Shown: positions 35,185-43,817 of the stretch, piece after piece
Layout of the letters: the number at the start of each line of letters is the position of its first letter
Numbering within the stretch: position 1 is the first letter of the stretch
Origin: Sinomonas gamaensis
GTDB lineage: Bacteria > Actinomycetota > Actinomycetes > Actinomycetales > Micrococcaceae
NCBI RefSeq assembly: GCF_005876955.1
Contig: NZ_SSCL01000004.1
Coordinates: 1-64,000, forward strand
Reading direction: 5' to 3'
Length of the DNA: 64,000 bases
Notes under the pieces: model-generated
Told to the model about the DNA's origin: nothing
Seen by the model: the letters and a program-made list of their open reading frames with translations, nothing else
Databases searched by the model: none
Position numbers and translations under genes: made by a program

Positions 35185-35546
35185 ACTCGTTCCTCGACGT
35201 CGTGGTCGGCGTGCTGCTGGTGCTGGGCGGCCTCCTGTCCCTCGCCGCCGCGATCGGGCTGCTGCGGTTCCCAGACCTGCTCACACGCATGCACGCCGCG
35301 ACGAAGCCGCAGGTCCTGGGGTCGTTGCTGCTCCTGACGGCCCTCGGGCTCGCGCTGCGTTCCTGGGCGCTTGTGCCGCTGCTCGTGGTGGCCTGGATCT
35401 TCCAGCTCCTGACCGTGCCGGTCTCGGCCCACATGGTCGGCCGTGCCGGCTACCGGACCAAGCACGTCGACAAGGACCGGCTGACCGTCGATGAGCTCGA
35501 GGACGTCGTGGCGCGGGTGGAGCGGGCCGAGGACGTCGACGACTGA
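35181..35546 (+). CDS. mrpG: Na+/H+ antiporter subunit G
   Basis: 121 residues, three helices, with the subunit G signature GLLRFPDLLTRMHAATKPQV and a short acidic cytosolic tail. It is the last gene of the seven-function operon and overlaps mrpF by four bases. A palindromic element begins 17 bases after the stop. Confidence 0.95.
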   Translation: MNSFLDVVVGVLLVLGGLLSLAAAIGLLRFPDLLTRMHAATKPQVLGSLLLLTALGLALRSWALVPLLVVAWIFQLLTVPVSAHMVGRAGYRTKHVDKDRLTVDELEDVVARVERAEDVDD

Positions 35547-35562
35547 GCCCTCCTCTGCCGGG

Positions 35563-35688
35563 TTCCCCAGGTTCACTTCCCCCTTCCCCAGCTTTTGAGG
35601 GTACGACGGCGGCCCTCGCCTGAGTTTCCGCACTTCCGCGGGGCTGGGGCCGCCGAGAGCTGGGGAGACCGGCGGAGAAACTGGGGAA
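35563..35688. repeat. 126-bp palindromic element, left flank of gene B
   Basis: The element begins TTCCCCAG and ends CTGGGGAA, with inner pairs CCCCAGCT/AGCTGGGG and CGGCGGCCC/GGGCCGCCG. It lies between mrpG and the gene at 35770. Its reverse complement aligns without gaps to 36630-36755 at about 78% identity by my hand count. Confidence 0.75.
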
Positions 35689-35710
35689 GCCGGGTATGGC
35701 CTCTCGATAG

Positions 35711-35772
35711 TTATCCACATAGGCGGCTTCCGCCGTCGTCTGCCGTCTGGCCGTCGGCAGGATGGTGGGGTG
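35711..35772 (+). promoter_or_regulatory. leader block of gene B, shared with 1531-1592
   Basis: TTATCCACATAG at 35711 and ATGGTGGGGTG at 35762-35772 repeat the ends and the 51-base offset of the leader before the CopD/CtaG gene. CAGGAT (35758-35763), six bases before GTG 35770, fits a leaderless -10. Confidence 0.55.
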
Positions 35773-36618
35773 ACGAAGGTTCTCAAGGTGCTTGCTCGGT
35801 GGGGAGGCGTGGCCCGACGCGCTGATCTCTTCCATGACGGTGTGTCGCGCGGCGACCTCGAGGAAGGCCTTAAATCCGGCCTGATCGTCCGAACACGCCG
35901 CGGGATTTATGCCCTTCCCGACGCCGACCCCGTTCTCGTCCGCTGCGCCTCGACGGATTCACTCTTGACGTGCGTCTCGGCGGCGAGGGCGCACGGACTG
36001 TGGGTGGTCCGCGAACCGCAGGAGATCCACATCCTGCGGTCGGACGGACGCTTCAGTTCCGACCGGGCAGTGGTTCATCGGCAGTCGTGGGTGGAACCAC
36101 CCGCCCGAAGCCACATCGCATCGCAGGCCGACGTCCTCCTCCACTCGCTCAGATGCCTGCCTGAACTCGAGGCGTTGGTCATCGTCGAATCGGCAATCCA
36201 GCAGGGCTTCTCGCGTGACTTTCTGCTCGAGCTCCTTCCCGGCCGCCGAAATGCGCCGGCACGCCATGTCATAGATTCGGTCGGCACTGGAGCTGATTCC
36301 CTCATCGAGATCCTTGCCCGCGAACACCTCCGCCGGGCGGGCTTTCGCGTCCGGCCTCAAGTTGAGGTGGAAGGCGTGGGGTGGATGGACCTCCTGATCG
36401 AGGATTTCCTCGACGTGGAGACTGACGGCCAGCTGCACAACGAGCCGGTGCAGAGGGCCAAAGACTACCGACGCGATCGCTCATTGCAGCTTCGCGGGTA
36501 TGAGGTGCTGCGCTACACGTACAGCGACGTCGTGGACCATCCGGAGGCGATGGTGGCGGAGGTCGAGCGGGTGGTTGCGCGACGTCGAAGCCTTCGGCTC
36601 CCGCCTCCGCCGCGCTGA
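35770..36618 (+). CDS. AbiEi-like / DUF559-type protein B
   Basis: 282 residues, GTG start. The N-terminal 50 residues form an AbiEi-type winged helix (LARWGGVARRADLFHDGVSR, then LIVRTRRGIYALPDADP). The C-terminal third has a Vsr/DUF559-like nuclease pattern: LREHLRRAG-type helix, VEVEGVGWMDLLIEDFLDVE, then TDGQLHNEPVQRAKDYRRD and LQLRGYEVLRYTYSDV; the D, E and Q/K-like positions are plausible catalytic residues. No toxin partner is adjacent. It is bracketed by two 126-bp inverted palindromes, as gene A (20165-21118) is by shorter ones, though the palindromes are unrelated in sequence. Confidence 0.7.
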   Translation: MTKVLKVLARWGGVARRADLFHDGVSRGDLEEGLKSGLIVRTRRGIYALPDADPVLVRCASTDSLLTCVSAARAHGLWVVREPQEIHILRSDGRFSSDRAVVHRQSWVEPPARSHIASQADVLLHSLRCLPELEALVIVESAIQQGFSRDFLLELLPGRRNAPARHVIDSVGTGADSLIEILAREHLRRAGFRVRPQVEVEGVGWMDLLIEDFLDVETDGQLHNEPVQRAKDYRRDRSLQLRGYEVLRYTYSDVVDHPEAMVAEVERVVARRRSLRLPPPPR

Positions 36619-36629
36619 AACATCACTAT

Positions 36630-36755
36630 GTTCCCCAGCTTCTGCGCCGAATTCCCCAACTCTCGGCGGCCCCGGAGATACGGAACCGCGGAAACTCAGG
36701 GGAGGGCCGCCGTCGGGCCTCTCATAAGTGGGGAAGCCGGAACTGAAGCTGGGGA
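36630..36755. repeat. 126-bp palindromic element, right flank of gene B
   Basis: Same length as the left element and inverted relative to it: starts TTCCCCAGCTT, contains CTCTCGGCGGCCCC and GAGGGCCGCCGTCG, ends AAGCTGGGGAA. It begins 11 bases after the gene stop and could fold into a long hairpin. Confidence 0.75.
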
Positions 36756-36786
36756 AGCCGGCGGAAAAAGGGGCCGGCAGAAGTGC

Positions 36787-37047
36787 CTAGACCTTCTCGG
36801 GCGTGCTGTTGAAGTGCGCCACGGCCTTCTGGGTGTACCGCTGGGTGAAGACCTGGACGATCGCGCCGACGGCGGAGGCGACGAGGGCGAAGACGAGCGT
36901 GTCCCGCAGGCTGGCCTCAAGGTTCGTGGGGTCCTTCGGCGGCTTGTGGCCGGTGCCCTTCTCCCAGACCTTGTCGAGGACTTTGGTCGCTACGAAGCCG
37001 GATCCGATGCCGATGACCGTTCCGAGCATTTTGATGAGGACCGTCAC
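36787..37047 (-). CDS. DUF4235 membrane protein
   Basis: 86 residues, GTG start with GGAGACGGA upstream. Two hydrophobic helices (about 4-22 and 52-70) flank a short loop with KVLDKVWEKGTGHKPPKDPT. This is the DUF4235 family of small actinobacterial membrane proteins of unknown function. It is divergent from the riboswitch-controlled ykoEDC operon. Confidence 0.85.
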   Translation of the reverse strand: MTVLIKMLGTVIGIGSGFVATKVLDKVWEKGTGHKPPKDPTNLEASLRDTLVFALVASAVGAIVQVFTQRYTQKAVAHFNSTPEKV

Positions 37048-37127
37048 GTCCGTCTCCTTCGCGTTCGGCGTCAGTTGGCCAGACTCTTTCGGCCCAGCCT
37101 AGCGGTAGACTGGCTGCGTTTCATACG

Positions 37128-37245
37128 ACAGGGGAGCGCCGTGGCGCGGGAGACCGAATCGGGAGCCCGTGGCACAGGGGCGCTGAGAGTGCGGATCACC
37201 GCAGACCCTCGAACCTGCTCCGGCTAATACCGGCGAAGGGAGTCG
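37128..37245 (+). promoter_or_regulatory. TPP riboswitch (THI element)
   Basis: The conserved thi-box parts are present in order: GGGGAGC (37131), CTGAGAGTG (37183-37191), ACCCTCGAACCTG (37204-37216), CTAATACCGGCGAAGGGAG (37224-37242). A long extra stem separates the first two, as in many actinobacterial versions. Thiamine pyrophosphate binding should lower expression of the downstream transporter genes. Confidence 0.93.
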
Positions 37246-37299
37246 AGTTCTCAGGCAGCGTGCGCTGCCGCCCCTCCTGATCCCAGGGGGAGAAAGACC

Positions 37300-37893
37300 A
37301 TGAGCACTACCATCAAGAAGCCCACCTATACGTGGCGGGTTGTCGACATTGTCGTTGCCGCCGTCGTCGCCGTCGCCTGCGGCGTGATCTTCTGGCTGTG
37401 GGACCAGGCGTACGTGGGGGTCACCGCCGCCACCGCCGCCTTCGCCCCGCTCAGCGGCCTGTACTCCGGCGGATGGCTCCTCGCGGGCGTCCTCGGCGGG
37501 CTCATCGTGCGCAAGCCGGGCGCGGCCCTCTTCTGCGAGATCCTGGCCGCCGTCGTGGAGGCGCTGCTGGGTTCCCAGTTCGGCGTCACCGTGCTGCTCT
37601 CGGGCCTCGTCCAGGGCGCGGGCGCCGAGCTCGTCTTCGCCGCCTTCCGCTACCGCCGGTGGAACCTCGGCGTCGCTCTGCTCGCCGGGGCGGTCTCCGG
37701 CCTCGCCCTCGGCGTGAGCGAGTGCCTGCAGTTCTTCGTCGAGTGGGAGTTCGGCTGGCAGGTGGCCTACACCGTCTTCGCCGTCATCTCGGGTGTCGTG
37801 ATCGCGGGCCTTCTGAGCTGGCTCGCGGTGAAGGCCCTCGCCAAGACGGGCGCGCTGTCCGCGTTCGCCGCAGGACGCGCCGCGGACGTCTGA
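37300..37893 (+). CDS. ykoE: ECF transporter substrate-binding subunit YkoE
   Basis: 197 residues, five to six helices, S component of an energy-coupling-factor importer. The family stretch AAFAPLSGLYSGGWLLAGVL and VLLSGLVQGAGAELVFA are present. YkoEDC imports hydroxymethylpyrimidine or thiamine; the TPP riboswitch directly upstream supports that. Start ATG 37300 has GGGGGAG upstream. Confidence 0.92.
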   Translation: MSTTIKKPTYTWRVVDIVVAAVVAVACGVIFWLWDQAYVGVTAATAAFAPLSGLYSGGWLLAGVLGGLIVRKPGAALFCEILAAVVEALLGSQFGVTVLLSGLVQGAGAELVFAAFRYRRWNLGVALLAGAVSGLALGVSECLQFFVEWEFGWQVAYTVFAVISGVVIAGLLSWLAVKALAKTGALSAFAAGRAADV

Positions 37894-37895
37894 CC

Positions 37896-39407
37896 ATGCC
37901 GGCATCGGCGCCCGCTGGCGTCCGCGCCCGCGGGTGGGGGTGGCGGCACGCGGGGCGCAAGGCCTTCGCCGTGAGCGGCCTCGACCTCGAGATCGCCCCT
38001 GGCGAGCGCGTCCTCCTCTTGGGCGCGTCCGGTGCGGGCAAGTCGACGCTCCTTCACGCCCTCGCGGGCGTCCTCGGCGCCGCAGAGGAAGGCGAGGAGC
38101 GCGGCGAGCTGACGGTCGACGGCGTTCCCGCCCCCACCGCGCGGGGCCGCGCCGGACTGGTCCTCCAAGACCCCGACAGCCAGATCGCGATGGCCCGGGT
38201 GGGCGACGAGGTGGCCTTCGGCTGCGAGAACCTCGCCGTCCCCCGGGGCGAGATCTGGCCGCGAGTCCACCGCGCGCTTGACGACGTCGGCCTCGACATC
38301 CCGCTCGACCGCTCCACCGCCGCGCTCTCGGGCGGCCAGAAGCAACGACTCGCCCTTGCGGGGATCCTCGCGATGGAGCCCGGCCTCGTGCTGCTCGACG
38401 AACCGACCGCGAACCTCGACCCCGAGGGCGTCCAGGAGGTGCGCGAGGCGGTGCGGCGCAGCCTGGACAGGACCGGGGCGACGCTCGTCGTGGTCGAGCA
38501 CCGCGTCTCGGTGTGGGCGGAGCTCGTGGACCGGGTGGTCGTCCTCGACTCCGGTGGCGGCCTCCTCGCGGACGGCCCGCCGGAGCAGGTGCTCGTCGAT
38601 GGCGACGTACGACGACGGCTGGCCGGCGCCGGCGTCTGGGTTCCGGGATGGCATCCGCTCACCGGCGAGGCCGCTTCTCAACCGCTCCGCACCGGGCGCC
38701 CACAGCGCGAGGGCGAGCTGCTCGCCGCGGAGGCGCTCGCCGTCGGCCGCTCTCCCAAGGCCGGACCGGTGGTGGGCGGCATCGATCTGGTGCTCCGGGA
38801 AGGCCACTCCGCGAGTGTGACGGGACCCAACGGTGCCGGGAAGTCCACGCTGGCCCTCACCCTCGCGGGGCTCCTGCCCGCCGTCGGGGGCCGACTCGAG
38901 GCGCTGCCCCCGCTCGCGCGGGGGGCGGGGAAGAATCCCGCTCGGTGGCGGTCGAGCGAGCTCGTGAGCCGGATCGGGACGGTGTTCCAGGAGCCCGAGC
39001 ACCAGTTCCTCACGCCGCGCGTCCTCGACGAGCTCGAGTTCGGCCCGCGGCGGGTGGCGCGGCGGCCCGAGAAAGAGGTCCGGCTCCTCGTGGACGGGCT
39101 CCTGCAGCGGCTGCGCCTCGACAGGCTCGCGGAAGCGAATCCGTTCACGCTTTCCGGAGGGGAGAAGCGGCGGCTCTCTGTCGCAACGATGCTGGCCACC
39201 ACCCCGCGGCTCCTCGTGCTCGATGAGCCGACGTTCGGCCAGGACGCGCTCACGTGGGCCGAGCTCGTGCGGCTCCTCGCGGAACTGCTCGAGCAGGGCA
39301 CCTCGCTCGTCTCCGTGACGCATGACGAGGACTTCACGGCGGCGCTGTCCGACTCGATCTACAGGGTCGAGGGCGGCCGTGCGGCGCGAGTGGGTGCTGC
39401 TGCGTGA
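37896..39407 (+). CDS. ykoD: ECF transporter double ATPase YkoD
   Basis: 503 residues with two ABC domains in one chain. First: Walker A GASGAGKST, signature LSGGQKQRLAL, Walker B GLVLLDEPTANLD. Second: GPNGAGKST, LSGGEKRRLSV, LLVLDEPTFGQD. It energises import by the S component and EcfT. ATG 37896 lies two bases after the ykoE stop; it overlaps ykoC by four bases. Confidence 0.93.
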   Translation: MPASAPAGVRARGWGWRHAGRKAFAVSGLDLEIAPGERVLLLGASGAGKSTLLHALAGVLGAAEEGEERGELTVDGVPAPTARGRAGLVLQDPDSQIAMARVGDEVAFGCENLAVPRGEIWPRVHRALDDVGLDIPLDRSTAALSGGQKQRLALAGILAMEPGLVLLDEPTANLDPEGVQEVREAVRRSLDRTGATLVVVEHRVSVWAELVDRVVVLDSGGGLLADGPPEQVLVDGDVRRRLAGAGVWVPGWHPLTGEAASQPLRTGRPQREGELLAAEALAVGRSPKAGPVVGGIDLVLREGHSASVTGPNGAGKSTLALTLAGLLPAVGGRLEALPPLARGAGKNPARWRSSELVSRIGTVFQEPEHQFLTPRVLDELEFGPRRVARRPEKEVRLLVDGLLQRLRLDRLAEANPFTLSGGEKRRLSVATMLATTPRLLVLDEPTFGQDALTWAELVRLLAELLEQGTSLVSVTHDEDFTAALSDSIYRVEGGRAARVGAAA

Positions 39408-40219
39408 GCGTCGACGTCCTGACGCCGGAGCTCGCGAACTCCACCCTCGCGCGGGCCAACCCGGTCGCGAAGCTCGCGGCGGCGCTGTGCATCACGCTCA
39501 CGCTGCTGCTGAGCGTCGACTGGGTTTCGGCGTCCGTGGCCCTCGCGTGCGAGCTGTGCCTCGTCCCACTCCTCGGTGTCCGCCCGCTGACGCTCGTGCG
39601 CCGGACGTGGCCGCTGGCCGCCGCGGCGGTGGTGGCCGCGTACTCGACGGCGCTGCTCGGCGCCAAGACTGGACCGGTCTGGCTGCAGCTCGGGCCCGCG
39701 GTGTTCACGCAGGGCTCCGTGCTGACCGGGATCGCCATCGGGCTCCGTGGGCTCGCGATCGCGCTCCCCGGCGTCTTCCTCCTTTTCTCCACCGATCCCA
39801 CCGATCTTGCCGACGGGCTGGCCCAGAAGCTGCGGCTTCCGGCGCGATTCGTGCTCGGGGCGCTCGCCGGGATGCGGCTCGTGGGGCTGCTCGTGGACGA
39901 GTGGCGTACCCTCGGGCTCGCCCGGCGGGCCAGAGGCGTCGGCACCGGGCACAATCCGGTCGCACGCTTCAAGGCGTTCATGGGCCAGTCGTTCGCGCTC
40001 CTCGTGCAGGCCATCCGCCGGGCCACCCGACTGGCCGTGGCGATGGAGGCCCGCGGGTTCGGTGTCATGATCGATGGCCGGCCTGCCCCTCGGACGTGGG
40101 CGCGCGAATCCAGCTTCTCCCGCTTGGATTTCTGGGTGGCCGCTGGCGGGGTGGCCATCGCCGCGCTCGCGGTGGGGGCCGCCGTCGTCCTTCGGACCTG
40201 GAACGTGGTCTGGGGCTAA
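39404..40219 (+). CDS. ykoC: ECF transporter transmembrane subunit YkoC (EcfT)
   Basis: 271 residues, five or six helices, coupling protein of the importer. The two EcfT coupling-helix signatures are seen as LARRARGVG and AVAMEARGFG, each with the Ala-Arg-Gly core. GTG 39404 overlaps ykoD. A strong hairpin follows the stop. Confidence 0.92.
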   Translation: MSVDVLTPELANSTLARANPVAKLAAALCITLTLLLSVDWVSASVALACELCLVPLLGVRPLTLVRRTWPLAAAAVVAAYSTALLGAKTGPVWLQLGPAVFTQGSVLTGIAIGLRGLAIALPGVFLLFSTDPTDLADGLAQKLRLPARFVLGALAGMRLVGLLVDEWRTLGLARRARGVGTGHNPVARFKAFMGQSFALLVQAIRRATRLAVAMEARGFGVMIDGRPAPRTWARESSFSRLDFWVAAGGVAIAALAVGAAVVLRTWNVVWG

Positions 40220-40222
40220 GTG

Positions 40223-40270
40223 TTGCACCGTCAGATCCGCAGGGTGCGCCCCGCGGATCTGACGGCGCAA
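40223..40270 (+). terminator. terminator hairpin after ykoEDC
   Basis: CGTCAGATCCGC (40229-40240) pairs with GCGGATCTGACG (40253-40264); including flanking TTGCAC/GCGCAA the stem is 18 bp with one mismatch and a 12-base loop. No T run follows. Confidence 0.7.
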
Positions 40271-40353
40271 GCGGAGAGCGCCGCCTCTGGCGGATGAGGC
40301 GATCGGGTGCGATCGTGGTCCGCGGGGAGGACCGGAGAACGAAGGAGTCAGTA

Positions 40354-40749
40354 ATGGTCGAGATCGTCGGCGCATTCTCGAGCTTCAGCGTGGACGATGT
40401 GCCGAAGGCGCGCGAGTTCTATGTCGGCACTCTGGGGCTGGAGGCGCAGGAGGAGATGGGCGGCCTGCGGTTGACCCTCCCCGGCGGAGCCCAGGTTTTC
40501 GTCTACCCGAAGCCGGACCACGTGCCCGCAAGTCACACAGTGCTCAACCTCGTGGTCCCTAATGTCGACGACGCCGTCCGCTCGCTCAACGAGCAGGGGA
40601 TCCGGACGGACCATTACGCGAGCAGTGAACAGATGCCGCTCGACGAGAACGGGATCCTCCGCGATCCCGACGCTGGAGCCGAGGGGTTCGGAATCGCTTG
40701 GTTCAAGGATCCTGCGGGGAATGTGCTCTCTGTTGTGACCCCTTCGTGA
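40354..40749 (+). CDS. VOC-family protein
   Basis: 131 residues of the glyoxalase/bleomycin resistance (VOC) fold: two beta-alpha-beta-beta-beta units, first from FSSFSVDDVPKAREFYVGTL, second from LNLVVPNVDDAVRSLNEQGI, ending FKDPAGNVLSVV. Metal ligands are not obvious in the first unit, so enzymatic activity is uncertain. AAGGAG lies seven bases before ATG 40354; the open frame extending upstream is a shadow of ykoC. Confidence 0.85.
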   Translation: MVEIVGAFSSFSVDDVPKAREFYVGTLGLEAQEEMGGLRLTLPGGAQVFVYPKPDHVPASHTVLNLVVPNVDDAVRSLNEQGIRTDHYASSEQMPLDENGILRDPDAGAEGFGIAWFKDPAGNVLSVVTPS

Positions 40750-40845
40750 CCGCTTCTTTATCTCATGGTTTTGTGCTATGGGTTGGTCTAGACCTGAATG
40801 AGACCGTTCCGCGTGTCGATTTGCGGTCCCCTATCGCATGTGTGA

Positions 40846-40851
40846 TATTTT
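40846..40851 (+). promoter_or_regulatory. -10 element, leaderless start of the XRE-MurA gene
   Basis: TATTTT, then CGCGGC, then ATG 40858. A TTGCGG 19 bases upstream could serve as -35. Confidence 0.6.
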
Positions 40852-40857
40852 CGCGGC

Positions 40858-42399
40858 ATGGCACAACAGACTGCTGAGACCGTCGGAGCGATCCTGCGCG
40901 GGGTGCGCAGCGAGAGGGGCTGGACGCAGGGGCAGTTGGCTGCCGAACTGGGGACAAGCCAGAGCGCCGTCGCGCGCATGGAGCAGGGGAAGCAGAACCT
41001 GAGTCTGAAGATGCTCCAGCGCATCGAGGACATTCTGGGGCAGCGCATCCTCAACATTGGGCCGTCCAAGATGACCCACCTGCGGGTCGAGGGCGGCCAC
41101 CAGCTCTCCGGCGCCGTTGACGTCAACACGTCCAAGAACGCCGGCGTCGCGCTCCTGTGCGCGAGCCTGATCAACCGCGGCACCACGACGCTGCGCAACC
41201 TCGCCCGCATCGAGGAGGTCAACCGGATCGTCGAGGTCCTCACCTCCATCGGCGTCGAGTGCACGTGGCTCCCCGGCGCGCCCGGCCAGCAGCCGCGTGA
41301 TCTCCAGATCCGGCGGCCCGCGGAGCTGAGCCTCGAATCCATGGACGTCGAGGCGGCCCGACGCACCCGCAGCGTCATCATGCTGCTCGGACCGCTGCTG
41401 GACGAGCGCAGCGAGTACAAGCTTCCATACGCCGGCGGCTGCGACCTCGGCACCCGCACCGTCGAGCCGCACATGCAGGCTCTGCGCACGTTCGGCCTCG
41501 CCGTCGAGGCGACAAACGGCTTCTACTCCGTCCGGGCCCCCGAGGCCGACCGCGAGGACCGCACCTTCGTGCTCACCGAGCGCGGCGACACCGTCACCGA
41601 GAACGCCATCATGGCAGCCACCCACCGGGAGGGCCTGACCGTGATCCGCAACGCCTCGCCGAACTACATGGTCCAGGACCTGTGCTTCTACCTCCAGGGC
41701 CTCGGCGTCGAGATCGAGGGCATCGGCACCACGACCCTGCGGATCCGTGGCAAGTCCCGCATCGAGCAGGACATCGACTACTGGCCCTCCGAGGATCCGA
41801 TCGAGGCCATGAGCCTCATCACCGCGGCGATCGTCACGAACTCCGAGGTCACGGTTCGCCGCGTGCCGATCGAGTTCATGGAGATCGAGCTGGCCACCCT
41901 CATGCAGATGGGCCAGAAGCTCGAGATTTCCGGCGAATACCGGGCCCGCAACGGACGCACTCGCCTCGTGGACGTCACGACGCTCCCCTCGGACCTCGAG
42001 GCGCCCACGGACAAGATCCACCCGATGCCGTTCCCGGGCCTCAACATCGACAACCTCCCGTTCTTCGCCGTCATTGCTGCGTGTGCCATGGGCCAGACGC
42101 TCATCCACGACTGGGTGTACGAGAACCGGGCGATCTATCTGACCGAGCTCAATCGCCTCGGCGCTCAGGTGCAGCTGCTCGACCCGCACCGCATCTACGT
42201 CAATGGACCCACTCGGTGGCGCGCGGCCGAGGTCGGCTGCCCTCCTGCCCTCCGTCCCGCGGCGTGCATCCTGCTCGCGATGCTTGCCGCCCGCGGCACG
42301 AGCGAGCTGCGGAACATCTACGTGATCGAGCGCGGGTATCAGGACCTCGCCGAGCGGCTCAACTCCATCGGCGCGAAGATCCAGTACTTCCAGGACTGA
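40858..42399 (+). CDS. XRE helix-turn-helix fused to MurA-like enolpyruvyl transferase
   Basis: 513 residues. Residues 1-65 are an XRE/Cro-type DNA-binding domain (RSERGWTQGQLAAELGTSQS, AVARMEQGKQNLSLKMLQRI). The rest is an EPSP synthase/MurA domain: GGHQLSGAVDVNTSKNAG keeps the catalytic-loop Lys-Asn pair, and AGGCDLGTRTVEPHM keeps a Cys at the position of E. coli MurA Cys115. MurA makes UDP-GlcNAc-enolpyruvate for peptidoglycan. Whether this one is an enzyme, a UDP-GlcNAc-sensing regulator or both is unknown; the fused form is seen in related actinobacteria. It sits alone with its own leaderless promoter. Confidence 0.85.
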   Translation: MAQQTAETVGAILRGVRSERGWTQGQLAAELGTSQSAVARMEQGKQNLSLKMLQRIEDILGQRILNIGPSKMTHLRVEGGHQLSGAVDVNTSKNAGVALLCASLINRGTTTLRNLARIEEVNRIVEVLTSIGVECTWLPGAPGQQPRDLQIRRPAELSLESMDVEAARRTRSVIMLLGPLLDERSEYKLPYAGGCDLGTRTVEPHMQALRTFGLAVEATNGFYSVRAPEADREDRTFVLTERGDTVTENAIMAATHREGLTVIRNASPNYMVQDLCFYLQGLGVEIEGIGTTTLRIRGKSRIEQDIDYWPSEDPIEAMSLITAAIVTNSEVTVRRVPIEFMEIELATLMQMGQKLEISGEYRARNGRTRLVDVTTLPSDLEAPTDKIHPMPFPGLNIDNLPFFAVIAACAMGQTLIHDWVYENRAIYLTELNRLGAQVQLLDPHRIYVNGPTRWRAAEVGCPPALRPAACILLAMLAARGTSELRNIYVIERGYQDLAERLNSIGAKIQYFQD

Positions 42400-42464
42400 C
42401 GCCCCGTCCCGGAGGTGAAGGCGCAAGGTGTTTGGTGGACCGCCACCGGGGGAGAATCGCCCTC

Positions 42465-43508
42465 GTGAAGGCCATCATGTACAACCGCACGGGCGATTCC
42501 TCCGTCTTGGAGCTTCGCGAGAAGCCCCTTCCCGAGCCCGGCGAGGGCGAGGTTCGGGTCAAGGTCGTGGTGTCGGGAGTGAATCCGACCGACTGGAAGG
42601 CCCGCGCCGGAGGCACCTATGGTGCCCTGGACGGGTGGCATGTGCCCAACCAGGACGGGGCCGGGATCATCGACGCTCTCGGACCAGCTGCCCCGGGGGC
42701 GTCCGCGGAGGGAACGGGTCTCGAGCCTGGGCAGCGGGTGTGGCTCTGGGACGTCGCGCACGGAAGCTCGGAGGGGACGGCGCAGGAGTACGCCGTCGTG
42801 CCGCTGCACAAGGTGGTCCCGCTGCCCGAGGGCGTGCCCTTCGACGTCGGCGCATCCGTCGGCATCCCCGCGCTCACCGCGCATCGGGCGCTCACAGTGC
42901 ACGACGGCGCCGCGGCTCGCCTCGCGCCCGGCACGCTCGGCGACCAGGTCATCTTGGTCACCGGGGGAGCGGGCGCAGTGGGCCACGCCGCGATCCAGCT
43001 TGCGAAGTGGGCCGGAGCCACAGTCATTGCCACGGTGAGCGGCGACGCGAAGGCAGAGCTTGCGCGCAAGGCGGGGGCCGACGTCGTCGTGAATTACAAG
43101 AGCCAAGACGTCGCCGAGGAGGTGCGCCGCCTCGCGCCAGACGGGGTGGACCTCATTGTGGACGTCAACGCGGCGGCCAACCTCGAGGCGGATCTCAAGG
43201 TGCTCAAGACCGGAGGGACGATCGCGATCTACGCGGCGAATTCCTCCGACGAGAAGCTCACAGTCCCGGTGCGCCAATGCATGGCGAAGAACGCCCGGCT
43301 TCAGTTCATCCTCACGTACACGGTCACCGATGAGCAGAAGACGGCGGCGATCTCCGCGGTCACCGCGGCGCTGGCCGACGACGCGCTGGGCGTCGGCGAG
43401 GAGCACGGCCTTCCGCTGACGAGGTTCCGGCTCGAGGACACGGCTCAGGCCCACGACGAGGTGCAGCAGGGCACGGTCGGGAAGGTCCTCATCGACGTGG
43501 GCGAATGA
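42465..43508 (+). CDS. NADPH:quinone oxidoreductase-like MDR protein
   Basis: 347 residues, GTG start with GGGGGAG upstream. Medium-chain dehydrogenase/reductase without zinc ligands: GroES-like part with SGVNPTDWKARAGG, then Rossmann motif VTGGAGAVGHAAIQLAKWAG and substrate domain ending GKVLIDVG. It probably reduces quinones or enones with NADPH. It is convergent with, and overlaps by about 20 bases, the small membrane protein at 43489. Confidence 0.88.
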   Translation: MKAIMYNRTGDSSVLELREKPLPEPGEGEVRVKVVVSGVNPTDWKARAGGTYGALDGWHVPNQDGAGIIDALGPAAPGASAEGTGLEPGQRVWLWDVAHGSSEGTAQEYAVVPLHKVVPLPEGVPFDVGASVGIPALTAHRALTVHDGAAARLAPGTLGDQVILVTGGAGAVGHAAIQLAKWAGATVIATVSGDAKAELARKAGADVVVNYKSQDVAEEVRRLAPDGVDLIVDVNAAANLEADLKVLKTGGTIAIYAANSSDEKLTVPVRQCMAKNARLQFILTYTVTDEQKTAAISAVTAALADDALGVGEEHGLPLTRFRLEDTAQAHDEVQQGTVGKVLIDVGE

Positions 43509-43737
43509 CCAGCAGGTAGGCGGCCATCAGGCGCGGGACCACGAGGTAGACGGCGGTCGGCACGACGACGAGGGTCATCGCGAGCGTCCGGAGTATTGGC
43601 GGCCACGCGTCGATGAATGGCGCTAGGGCCAGCTGGGCGAGGACGACGAGCGGGAAGATCGCCGTCCAGGTGATGAAGGCCCGCTCATGGACCGACGGGG
43701 CGGGGGTGCGGACGGGCGCGGGTGCTGCGGTGTTCAT
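43489..43737 (-). CDS. small two-helix membrane protein
   Basis: 82 residues from ATG 43737. An N-terminal proline/alanine stretch is followed by two helices, FITWTAIFPLVVLAQLAL and LAMTLVVVPTAVYLVVPRLM, the pattern seen in the membrane tail of some antibiotic-biosynthesis-monooxygenase-related proteins. Function unknown. TACCGT seven bases upstream may be a leaderless -10. Confidence 0.65.
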   Translation of the reverse strand: MNTAAPAPVRTPAPSVHERAFITWTAIFPLVVLAQLALAPFIDAWPPILRTLAMTLVVVPTAVYLVVPRLMAAYLLVIRPRR

Positions 43738-43805
43738 GTCCTCTACGGTAGGTTTCGGGGTGACCCGGCACATCCGGGGGACTACTCATGGCGCTACTCA
43801 TTCCC

Positions 43806-43811
43806 GATACT
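43806..43811 (+). promoter_or_regulatory. -10 element, leaderless start of the LuxR-type regulator
   Basis: GATACT, then GATGGC, then ATG 43818. It supports this start over the ATG at 43788. Confidence 0.55.
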
Positions 43812-43817
43812 GATGGC

